The notes beneath the pieces were generated by a model. It was given only the letters and a program-made list of their open reading frames with translations, was not told where the DNA came from and did no database searches. The position numbers were made by a program, and so were the translations under genes. From positions 186,001-250,000 of the forward strand of contig NZ_FOXL01000003.1 of the NCBI RefSeq assembly GCF_900115705.1: a stretch of DNA of 64,000 nt, given 5' to 3'. This DNA comes from Frateuria terrea (GTDB lineage: Bacteria; Pseudomonadota; Gammaproteobacteria; Xanthomonadales; Rhodanobacteraceae). Shown here in pieces: positions 11,470-18,757 of the stretch (the stretch's first letter is position 1; each line of letters starts with the position of its first letter).

Positions 11470-12393
11470 ATGTCCCTCGACCCCGCCACCCGCGAACGCA
11501 TCGAAACCCTGCTCAAGGACCACCGCGTGGTGCTGTTCATGAAGGGCGACCGCCAGCAGCCGATGTGCGGCTTCTCCGCCGCGGCGACGAACACGCTCAA
11601 CGAGCTCCTGCCCGAGTACCACACGGTGAACGTGCTGGAGGACCCCGAGATCCGCGAGGGCATCAAGGTATTCGGCGACTGGCCGACGATCCCGCAGCTG
11701 TACGTCGAAGGCGAGCTGGTCGGCGGCGCGGACATCATCCGGCAGATGTACGCCAGCGGGGAGCTGCACGCACTGTTCGGCGCGACGCCGCCGGACCGCA
11801 CGCCGCCGGAAATCACGATTACCGACAAGGCCGCAGACGCCATCCGCAACGGCATCGCCAACGCGCAGGGTCTGGCACTGCACCTGGAAATCGGTCCGGA
11901 CCACAGCGCCGGCTTCCAGCTCGCGCCGGCGGGTGACCATGACATCGTGGTCGCCGCCAACGGCATCGAGGTGCACTTCGACCCGGGCAGCGCGCAGCGC
12001 GCCAAGGGCATCGTGATCGACTGGGTGTCCACCGTGCAGGGCGAAGGCCTGAGCCTGAAGTTCCCGGGCGCACAGGAAATCAAGTCGCTGAGCGTGCAGG
12101 AACTGAAGGCGCGCCTGGCCCAGGGCAGCGTGCTGCTGGTCGACGTGCGCCCGGCCGCCGGCCGCTCCCAGGCCGCGCCGCTGGCACAGGCACGCGTGCT
12201 GGAGGACGAAGGCTACGACGCGCTCGCCGCGCTGCCCAAGGACACCGCGATCGCCTTCATCTGCCACCACGGCAACTCCAGTCGCGGCGTGGCCGAGCGC
12301 TTCGCGGCGCACGGCTTCACCAACGTGTTCAACGTCGAGGGCGGCATGGACGCGTGGGCGCGCGAGATCGACCCCACGGTGCCGCGCTACTGA
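11470..12393 (+). CDS. grxD: Monothiol glutaredoxin (Grx4-type) fused to an A-type-like domain and a rhodanese
   Basis: A 307-residue three-part protein. Residues 1-107 are a Grx4/GrxD-type monothiol glutaredoxin with the CGFS motif at 33-36 and WPTIPQLYVEGELVGG; such proteins bind a glutathione-ligated [2Fe-2S] cluster and act in iron-sulfur trafficking. Residues about 113-202 resemble the A-type carrier (IscA/HesB) fold (ITITDKAADAIRNG) but contain no cysteine, so they cannot ligate a cluster in the usual way. Residues about 208-302 form a rhodanese domain with active-site cysteine 265 (CHHGNSSRG). The fusion suggests coupling of cluster delivery and persulfide chemistry. The start ATG gives the normal glutaredoxin N-terminus. 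Confidence 0.9.
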   Translation: MSLDPATRERIETLLKDHRVVLFMKGDRQQPMCGFSAAATNTLNELLPEYHTVNVLEDPEIREGIKVFGDWPTIPQLYVEGELVGGADIIRQMYASGELHALFGATPPDRTPPEITITDKAADAIRNGIANAQGLALHLEIGPDHSAGFQLAPAGDHDIVVAANGIEVHFDPGSAQRAKGIVIDWVSTVQGEGLSLKFPGAQEIKSLSVQELKARLAQGSVLLVDVRPAAGRSQAAPLAQARVLEDEGYDALAALPKDTAIAFICHHGNSSRGVAERFAAHGFTNVFNVEGGMDAWAREIDPTVPRY

Positions 12394-12400
12394 AACGCCG

Positions 12401-12436
12401 GCCCTTCTCTCCCCGGCAAGCCGGGGAGAGAAGGGC
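12401..12436. terminator. Perfect 17-bp palindrome between convergent genes
   Basis: Two 17-base arms, 12401-12417 (GCCCTTCTCTCCCCGGC) and 12420-12436, pair perfectly around a two-base AA centre. It lies between the stop codons of the convergent glutaredoxin-fusion and SDR genes, so it can serve as a bidirectional terminator. It lacks a long T-run on the plus strand; on the minus strand the flanking CGTTTC is mildly T-rich. It belongs to the same GC-rich palindrome family seen at 10633-10674 and near 39.8 kb. Confidence 0.6.
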
Positions 12437-12445
12437 CGATACGCG

Positions 12446-13465
12446 TCAGCCAAGCCCGCGCGAAGCCGGGCGCATGCCTCGCCGGCCGGCCCACAGCCAT
12501 GCCCCGGCCGCCAGCGCGCCGGCGGCGACCAGGCCGCGATGCGTAGTGGCCCACAGCTGCAAGCTGTAGGTCTTCGAGCGCGTGTCGAAGCGTCCGTGCG
12601 TGCCATAGTCGTCCGGCACCGCCTCGTACAGGTTGTCGGGCCGGTCCTCCGGCAGCGGCAGCTGGCCCATCTGGCCGGCGTAGCCGAGCCTGACCAGCGC
12701 GCGGTCCGCCAGCTTCGGGAACAGCTTGTTGCCGAGGATCGCCTTGACCGCCGGAAAGCCCACGTTGAGCTCGCGCCGGCGATGGTGCGCCGCCCAATGG
12801 ATGCCCTTGGCGGCCACTTCCGGCTGGAAGATCGGCGGCACCGGTTGCGGCCGTCGCGGCAGTTTGGTGCGGCCCCACTGAAACTGCGGCGTGTTGAAGG
12901 CCGAGAGCTGCACCATGGTGATGTGGATGTCGCTCTTGTCGTGCATCAGCTCCACGCGCAGCGCGTCGGTGAAGCCTCGGATGGCGAATTTTGCGCCGCA
13001 GTAGGGCGCCTGCAGCGGAATCGCCCGGTAGGCCAGCGCCGAGCCCACCTGCACGATGGTGCCGCGGTCGCGTTCGCGCATGCGCTTGAGCGCGGCCATG
13101 GTGCCGTACACGGTACCCAGGTAGGTGACCTCGGTGGCGCGGCGGAATTCGGCCGGACTTATTTTGTGGACCGGGGCAAAAATCGTCGCCATGGCGTCGT
13201 TGATCCAGATGTCGATGGGGCCGAGCTCCTGTTCGACGCGCTCGGCGGCCGCCTCGACCGCATCGGCGTCCGACACGTCCAGCGGGATCGGCAGCGCCTC
13301 GCCGCCGAGCTTGCGCACTTCCTCTGCGGCCGCCTCCAGGCCATCGCTGCCGCGCGCGATGAGCGCGATGCGCGCGCCATCGCGGGCGAAGCGGTGGGCG
13401 GTAGCGCGGCCGACGCCAGCGGAGGCCCCGGTGATGACGACGACTTCGGGTTTCTTCTTGCTCAT
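12446..13465 (-). CDS. SDR-family oxidoreductase with C-terminal hydrophobic tail
   Basis: A 339-residue short-chain dehydrogenase/reductase. The cofactor-binding motif TGASAGVGRATAHRFARDG is at residues 12-30 and the catalytic tyrosine-lysine pair is in YCGAKFAIRG. The usual NNAG is replaced by NDAM. Beyond the standard 250-residue core there is a C-terminal extension ending in a hydrophobic segment (GLVAAGALAAGAWLWAG) followed by arginines, suggesting membrane tethering. Such extended SDRs are common in stress-associated gene clusters; the substrate is unknown. It is the last gene of the six-gene minus-strand cluster that begins at 20544. An AGGAGT site precedes the ATG. Confidence 0.85.
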   Translation of the reverse strand: MSKKKPEVVVITGASAGVGRATAHRFARDGARIALIARGSDGLEAAAEEVRKLGGEALPIPLDVSDADAVEAAAERVEQELGPIDIWINDAMATIFAPVHKISPAEFRRATEVTYLGTVYGTMAALKRMRERDRGTIVQVGSALAYRAIPLQAPYCGAKFAIRGFTDALRVELMHDKSDIHITMVQLSAFNTPQFQWGRTKLPRRPQPVPPIFQPEVAAKGIHWAAHHRRRELNVGFPAVKAILGNKLFPKLADRALVRLGYAGQMGQLPLPEDRPDNLYEAVPDDYGTHGRFDTRSKTYSLQLWATTHRGLVAAGALAAGAWLWAGRRGMRPASRGLG

Positions 13466-13544
13466 GGATGACTCCTGGCGAGGCCGGTGGCAGTGCACCT
13501 GCGCGATCGGAATGCCGACCGCCGCAGCGCGCCCTGCGAAATGG

Positions 13545-13925
13545 CTAGCTGTAGGCGATGGTGGAAAGCAGCGCGAGCGCGGCCTGGCGCGAATCCAGCC
13601 GCGTGTGCTGCACCACAATCGGCAGGTCCGACTCGAACACGCTGGAGTAGTCCGTATCGTGCGGAATCGACTCCGGATCCTCCAGGTCGTTGAAGCGCAG
13701 GTGCAGCGTGCGCCGAGCCGCCACGGTGACGCGGTACGGCCCGGCCGGCTCGCGGTCCTTGAAGTAGATGGTGATGGTCACGTGCGCATCGCGGTCGTTG
13801 GCATTGAGCAGGCAGGCGGTCTCGTGGCTCTCGAAGCGCGGGTCGTCGGCATGCGTGCCGCCGGGCGGGATATAGCCCTCGGCGATGGCCCAGCGACGCC
13901 GGCCGATCGGTTCTGGCGTGGTCAT
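13545..13925 (-). CDS. Anabaena sensory rhodopsin transducer (ASRT) family protein
   Basis: A 126-residue all-beta protein that matches ASRT along its whole length: WAIAEGYIPPGG near the N-terminus, SHETACLLNANDRDAHVTIT in the middle, and RFNDLEDPESIPHDTDYSSV and VPIVVQHTRLDSRQA-like residues (here LPIVVQHTRLDSRQAALALL) near the end. In Anabaena the soluble tetramer interacts with a sensory rhodopsin. Computational work on the superfamily (de Souza, Iyer and Aravind) proposed a small-molecule, probably sugar-related, binding role. No rhodopsin gene is visible here. The ATG overlaps the stop of the PPC-domain gene by 4 nt, so the two are probably translationally coupled. Confidence 0.92.
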   Translation of the reverse strand: MTTPEPIGRRRWAIAEGYIPPGGTHADDPRFESHETACLLNANDRDAHVTITIYFKDREPAGPYRVTVAARRTLHLRFNDLEDPESIPHDTDYSSVFESDLPIVVQHTRLDSRQAALALLSTIAYS

Positions 13926-14368
13926 GGCAGCTCCTGGTCGAGATGGATGAGTGCCAGCCCGGACGTCGGGTCATGGCGGCGTTTCAAGTGCGCGGGCGAT
14001 TCGGTGACGATCACTTCCAGCGTGGGCCGCACGTGGCCCTCGAGCAGATGGCCGCCGAGCGCGCGGCCATCGGACTGGCCGAGCACCGCGTGCATGTGCA
14101 GCTTGGGTTGGTCGCCCTGGAGCGCCACGTCGCCGATCAGCGAGACGACCTCGACCTGGTCGTCGACGGGGTTGCGCTTGTAGTTCTTGGTGTTCCAGTC
14201 GAAGTAGCCAAGCACCGCGCGCTGGAAGGCACCGATGGCAGTCAGGTGCGCGGCGGAAAGATGCTGTTCCCGCGCGAAGGCGAGCAGGCAGGCGTTGGCC
14301 TCGTCGCCGGTTTCAAGCACGATGGCCCAGGTGCGCGTGTCGCCCCGATCGATCAGTTGGTAGTGCAT
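13922..14368 (-). CDS. PPC/DUF296 domain protein
   Basis: A 148-residue stand-alone PPC (plant and prokaryote conserved, DUF296) domain. Diagnostic features are the metal-site-like histidines in KLHMHAVLGQSDGRALGGHL, the following LLEGHVRPTLEVIV strand and the N-terminal LETGDEANACLLAFAREQHL. Bacterial members form trimers; some bind metal or nucleotides, and in plants the domain accompanies AT-hook DNA-binding proteins. No AT-hook is present. It sits 97 bp downstream of the FAD/Fe-S dehydrogenase gene and overlaps the ASRT gene by ATGA. Its biochemical role in bacteria is not established. Confidence 0.88.
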   Translation of the reverse strand: MHYQLIDRGDTRTWAIVLETGDEANACLLAFAREQHLSAAHLTAIGAFQRAVLGYFDWNTKNYKRNPVDDQVEVVSLIGDVALQGDQPKLHMHAVLGQSDGRALGGHLLEGHVRPTLEVIVTESPAHLKRRHDPTSGLALIHLDQELP

Positions 14369-14465
14369 GGGTCGGCGCTCCTGCGTTGCTGCCTGCTGCG
14401 GAGAGCAGGATCGGTCGGTGTAGGGTTTTCGCTGCGCTCGCGCCCCACCGGAGCGCGCGGTCCCG

Positions 14466-17400
14466 TCACGGTCGGCCTCCCCAGGCCTCGCCCGCGCGCC
14501 CGGGCTCCGGACGCGCCGACGGCATCGAAGCCTCGCGTTCGCGGGCGGGAATCTCTTCGAGGTTGGACGTGCCGTGTGCCAGCGCCATCGCCAGCACCTG
14601 CGAGACGTCCAGCGCCTTGCGTCCGGTGCATTGCTCGATCTGCTGGCGGCAGGAAAAGCCGTTGGTGATGATCAGCGTGTCCGGATCGGCCGCACGGATC
14701 GCCGGCAGCAGTTCCAGCTCGCCGATCGCGAGGGAGACGTTGACCTTCTTTGCGTCGAAGCCGAACGAGCCGGCCATGCCGCAGCAGCCGGCATCGAGGA
14801 ACTGGAAGTCCAGCCCGGCCTTGGCCAGCAAGCGCTTTTCCGCATCGGTGCCCATCACTGCGTGGTGGTGGCAGTGCGCGTGCACCAGCGCCTTGCGCCT
14901 GAGCTGCGGCGGCGCGTAGCCGATCTGATCGAGGTATTCGCTGAAGATGAAGGTGTTGCGCGAGAGCCAGCGCGCGCGCTCGTCGCCGGGGAACAGGTTG
15001 GGCAGCTCGTCGCGGAAGGCCGCCACGCAGGACGGCTCCAGCCCGACTACCGGCACGCTGCGGTCGATGTGCGGCGAGAGCGTGTCCATGATGTCGGAAA
15101 GCTGCGCGCGCGCCTTGTCCAGCATGCCCTCGGCGTAGAGCGGGCGGCCGCAGCACAGCGTTGCCTGCGGCACCACCACGCGGTAGCCGGCCGCCTCCAG
15201 CACGCCGACGGCGTCCTTGAGCGGCTCCGGATGCAGGTAGTTGTTGAAGGTGTCCGGCCACAGCAGCACCTCCGGTCCACGCACGCGTGACTTCTCGCGC
15301 GCGGCGAACCAGTCGCGAAAGGTTTCGCCGGCGAAGCGCGGCATCGCACGTTGCTGCGCGATACCGCCGAGCGCCTTGGCCAGGTGCGAGAGCCCCGGGG
15401 TCTGCAGGACGGCGTTGGCCAGCCACGGCACGTGCGAGGCCACGCGCGCCACGTCGAAGATGCGCCCCATCGCATACGCCGCGCGCGGGCGCAGGCGCCC
15501 CTTGTAGTGGTGGTGCATGAACTCGGCCTTGTAGGTGGCCATGTCCACGTTGACCGGGCAGTCGCTCTTGCAGCCCTTGCAGGCCAGGCACATGTCCAGC
15601 GCGTCGCGCACCGGCTCGCTGCGCCAGCCGCCCTTGAGCGGGTCGCCCTCGAGCATTTCGAACAACAGGTGCGAACGCCCGCGCGTGCACCATTTTTCCT
15701 CGTGGGTGGCGCGGTAGCTCGGGCACATCACGTTCTTGTGCTTGTTGCGGCAATTGCCCACGCCGACGCAGCGGCGCGCGGCCTGGGCGAAGCTCATGCC
15801 GTCGGCCGGATAGGCGAAGGCGGTCTTGAGCTTCGGCGGCTGGTAGCCGGGGCCATCGCGCAGGTCGGCATCCATCGGGTTGGGGTCGACCACCTTGCCG
15901 GGGTTCATGCGGCCGCGCGGGTCCCACAGCGCCTTGAACTGGCCGAACGCCTGGACCAGCTCGTCGCCGAACATCTTGGGCAGGAACGAGGCGCGCACCT
16001 GGCCGTCGCCGTGTTCACCGGAGAGCGAGCCGCCATAGGACAGCACCAGGTCGGACGCCTCGTCCATGAACGCGCGCCACTGCGCCACTGCCTCGGGCGT
16101 GGAGAGGTCGAAGGCGATGCGGCAGTGGATGCAGCCGTCGCCGAAGTGGCCGTACAGCGCGCAGGTGTAGGTGTACTTGGCCAGCAGCTTGCGGAAATCG
16201 CGCAGGTAAGGGCCGACCTTGTCGGGCGGGACCGCCGCGTCCTCCCAGCCGGGATGGCCGTCCGGCTGGCCGGGCACGCGCGCGGTGGCACCCAGGCCCG
16301 ACTCGCGGATGGTCCACAGCATGCCTTCCTCGGCCTTGTCGTCGAACAGCTTCATGCTCGGCGGGTGCTCTTGCTGTTTCAGCGCGGCCATCAGCTTGCG
16401 CGCCTTGCCGTCGGCCTCCTCCTTGGAATCGCCGCCGAACTCGACCATCAACCAGCCGCCGCCCGGCGGCAGCAGGGCGCGGTCCTTCGGGTGCATGTCC
16501 TTGCGCTTCATGTCGGCGATGAGCGCGTCGTCGATGCCCTCCAGCCCGACCGGATCGAAGGAGAGGATCTGCGGCACGTGGTCGCCCGCCTCGAACACGT
16601 CGGGATAGCCGAGCACCAGCAGCGAGCGCACCGGTGGGCTGGGTACCAGGCGCACCTCGGCCTCCAGGATGGTTACGCAGGTGCCCTCGGTACCCACCAG
16701 CGCGCGGGCCACGTTGAAGCCGTTCTCCGGCAGCAGCTCGTCCAGGTTGTAGCCGGACACGCGGCGCGGGATCTTCGGGTAGCGCGCGCGAATGAGGTCG
16801 GCGTAACGGTCGCGGATGGACTTGAGACCGGCGTAGATCTCGCCGCGGCGGCCGCCCTCGCGGATGATCGCTTCGAGCTCCTCCTCGCTGGTGGGACCGA
16901 CGCGCATGCGCAGGCCGTCGTAGGTGACGATCTCCAGCGCGTGCACGTTGTCGGCGGTGCGCCCGGCCATCACCGAGTGCACGCCGCAGGAGTTGTTGCC
17001 GATCATGCCGCCCAGCGTGTTGTGCGCGTGGGTGGATGGATCGGGGCCGAAGGTCAGGTGGTGCTTCTCCGCCTCGTCGCGAAGGTCGTCCAGCACGCAG
17101 CCGGGCTCGATGCGTGCGCGGCGGTTCTGCACGTCGATTTCGACGATCTGGTTCAGGTGATAGGAGAAATCCATCACCACCGCCGTGTTGCAGCATTGGC
17201 CGGCGAGGCTGGTTCCGCCGCCGCGCGAGAGCACCGGCGCATCGTGCTCGCGGCAGATGCGCAGCACTTCCTCCACGTCCCTTGCGTGGCGCGGCTTGAC
17301 CACGCCGATGGGCACCTGGCGGTAGATCGAGCCATCGGTGGCGTACAGCGCGCGGCTGCCGTCGTCGAAGCAGACTTCGCCGTCCAGGTGCGCAGCCAGG

Positions 17401-17615
17401 TCCTGCGCCAGCACGGCGGCGGCGGCGCTGGAGAAGGCGTAGCGGTTGCTGTGCGAGTGGCGCACGCGTGGCGGCGCCAGTGGCAGCACCGCGGCGTCGC
17501 GGCGAGGGTCCTGGCGATCGCGGCCATCGGTCGAGGCCCGCGCCGCCTCGGCTCCGGATGAGCCGGGCGCACGCGGGAACGAAGGGACGGAGCCGTGCTC
17601 TCTCTGTTTGGTCAT
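14466..17615 (-). CDS. Fused FAD-linked oxidase / Fe-S oxidoreductase, D-2-hydroxyacid dehydrogenase type (YdiJ-like)
   Basis: A 1049-residue fusion of a GlcD-like FAD-binding oxidase and a GlcF-like iron-sulfur module. Residues about 80-280 hold the PCMH-type FAD domain (RGGGTSLAGQCC, GGMIGNNSCGVHS), followed by the FAD-oxidase C-terminal domain ending at GEHGDGQ. The iron-sulfur part has cysteine clusters RRCVGVGNCRNKHKNVMCPS and CLACKGCKSDCPVN, then two CCG domains (TLCCGRPL, DAGCCGMAGSFG). E. coli YdiJ of this architecture oxidises D-2-hydroxyglutarate; lactate or glycolate are alternatives. The first 65 residues are low complexity and the true start may be later. Its ATG overlaps the upstream enolase-superfamily stop codon by 4 nt. 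Confidence 0.88.
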   Translation of the reverse strand: MTKQREHGSVPSFPRAPGSSGAEAARASTDGRDRQDPRRDAAVLPLAPPRVRHSHSNRYAFSSAAAAVLAQDLAAHLDGEVCFDDGSRALYATDGSIYRQVPIGVVKPRHARDVEEVLRICREHDAPVLSRGGGTSLAGQCCNTAVVMDFSYHLNQIVEIDVQNRRARIEPGCVLDDLRDEAEKHHLTFGPDPSTHAHNTLGGMIGNNSCGVHSVMAGRTADNVHALEIVTYDGLRMRVGPTSEEELEAIIREGGRRGEIYAGLKSIRDRYADLIRARYPKIPRRVSGYNLDELLPENGFNVARALVGTEGTCVTILEAEVRLVPSPPVRSLLVLGYPDVFEAGDHVPQILSFDPVGLEGIDDALIADMKRKDMHPKDRALLPPGGGWLMVEFGGDSKEEADGKARKLMAALKQQEHPPSMKLFDDKAEEGMLWTIRESGLGATARVPGQPDGHPGWEDAAVPPDKVGPYLRDFRKLLAKYTYTCALYGHFGDGCIHCRIAFDLSTPEAVAQWRAFMDEASDLVLSYGGSLSGEHGDGQVRASFLPKMFGDELVQAFGQFKALWDPRGRMNPGKVVDPNPMDADLRDGPGYQPPKLKTAFAYPADGMSFAQAARRCVGVGNCRNKHKNVMCPSYRATHEEKWCTRGRSHLLFEMLEGDPLKGGWRSEPVRDALDMCLACKGCKSDCPVNVDMATYKAEFMHHHYKGRLRPRAAYAMGRIFDVARVASHVPWLANAVLQTPGLSHLAKALGGIAQQRAMPRFAGETFRDWFAAREKSRVRGPEVLLWPDTFNNYLHPEPLKDAVGVLEAAGYRVVVPQATLCCGRPLYAEGMLDKARAQLSDIMDTLSPHIDRSVPVVGLEPSCVAAFRDELPNLFPGDERARWLSRNTFIFSEYLDQIGYAPPQLRRKALVHAHCHHHAVMGTDAEKRLLAKAGLDFQFLDAGCCGMAGSFGFDAKKVNVSLAIGELELLPAIRAADPDTLIITNGFSCRQQIEQCTGRKALDVSQVLAMALAHGTSNLEEIPAREREASMPSARPEPGRAGEAWGGRP

Positions 17616-18757
17616 GTCTGCCAGCTTTCCTCGATGCGGTAGCGCCGCGCGTCGGGCGCCTTGAAGGTGAGCCCCAGTCCCGGCGCGTCCGCGTCGACCA
17701 CCAGCGCGCCGTCGCGCAGCGACGGCAGGCCGTCGAAGAACATCGATTCGATGCGGGCGTGGTCGTGGAAGTACTCCACGTGCTTCAGATGCCCTACCGC
17801 ACTGCACACGTGTGCATGCAGGTGCGGCGCGCAATGCGCGGACACCGGGATGCCGAAGCCGTGCGCGAGCGCGGCCGCGTGCAGGAAGCCGGTGAAGCCG
17901 CCGCAACGGGTGCCGTCGATCTGCAGCACGTCGACCGCGCCGGCCCCCAGCATGCGGCGGAAGTACCAGGCATCCCAGCCGTATTCGCCGGCGGCGATGG
18001 CCATGCCCGCGGGCGCGCGGTCGCGCAGCAGGCGCAGTCCTTCCAGGTCGTCCGAGGACACCGGCTCCTCGAACCAGCCCACGCCCTCGTCGGCGTAGCA
18101 CTCGGCCAGCGCCAGCGCCTGCTTGCGCGCGTAGGCGCCGTTGCCGTCGACCATCAGTTCGGGCGCAGTGCCGATCGCTTCGCGCGCGGCGTGCACTCGC
18201 GCAGGGTCGTCATGCGGATGCGTGCCCACCTTCATCTTCACCCGCGCCATGCCCTGCTCGACCCAGCCGGCGAGTTGCTCTTGCAGGCGCCCGACCGAGT
18301 AGGAAGTGAAGCCACCGCTGCCGTACACCGGCACCGCCTCGCGCGCGCGACCCATCAGCCGCACCACGGACGTGCCGTGCAGGCGCGCCTTGAGATCCCA
18401 AAGGGCCACGTCGAGCGCGCTGACCGCCATCAACCCCACGCCGGGCCGGCCAATGTTGCGCAGGCTGCGATTCATGGCGTGCCACGCACCGGCGATGTCG
18501 TCGGCGTCGTGGTTCAGCAGCACGTCGCGCAAGGGATCGGCGATCACCGCACCCGCGGCGGCGTGGGCGTAGGTCCATCCCAGGCCGGTGTGGCCGCCGG
18601 CCGACACCTGCGCCAGCACCATCGTGGTGGCGTCCCAGGCGATGGTTCCGTCGGCCTCCGGCGCATCGGTGGGAATCCGGTAGGCCCCTACCTCGATGCG
18701 GGCGATGCGGCGCGTTGCAGGAACGGTCGCGGCGGGCGCGGGCCGTCCGTCGTTCAT
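17612..18757 (-). CDS. Enolase-superfamily (mandelate racemase/muconate lactonizing type) enzyme
   Basis: A 381-residue enolase-superfamily protein, probably an acid-sugar dehydratase or racemase that abstracts the proton alpha to a carboxylate. The barrel carries the KxK-type base (ARVKMKVG), three metal ligands in MVDGNGAY, WFEEPV and AAGEYGWD, and the second base dyad of the mandelate racemase subgroup: aspartate in LQIDGTRCGG and histidine in SAHCAPHLH. The substrate is not identifiable. It overlaps the TPP-enzyme gene upstream and the FAD/Fe-S dehydrogenase gene downstream by ATGA, so the three proteins are likely made together for a shared pathway. The ATG at 18757 fits the family length. 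Confidence 0.88.
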   Translation of the reverse strand: MNDGRPAPAATVPATRRIARIEVGAYRIPTDAPEADGTIAWDATTMVLAQVSAGGHTGLGWTYAHAAAGAVIADPLRDVLLNHDADDIAGAWHAMNRSLRNIGRPGVGLMAVSALDVALWDLKARLHGTSVVRLMGRAREAVPVYGSGGFTSYSVGRLQEQLAGWVEQGMARVKMKVGTHPHDDPARVHAAREAIGTAPELMVDGNGAYARKQALALAECYADEGVGWFEEPVSSDDLEGLRLLRDRAPAGMAIAAGEYGWDAWYFRRMLGAGAVDVLQIDGTRCGGFTGFLHAAALAHGFGIPVSAHCAPHLHAHVCSAVGHLKHVEYFHDHARIESMFFDGLPSLRDGALVVDADAPGLGLTFKAPDARRYRIEESWQT

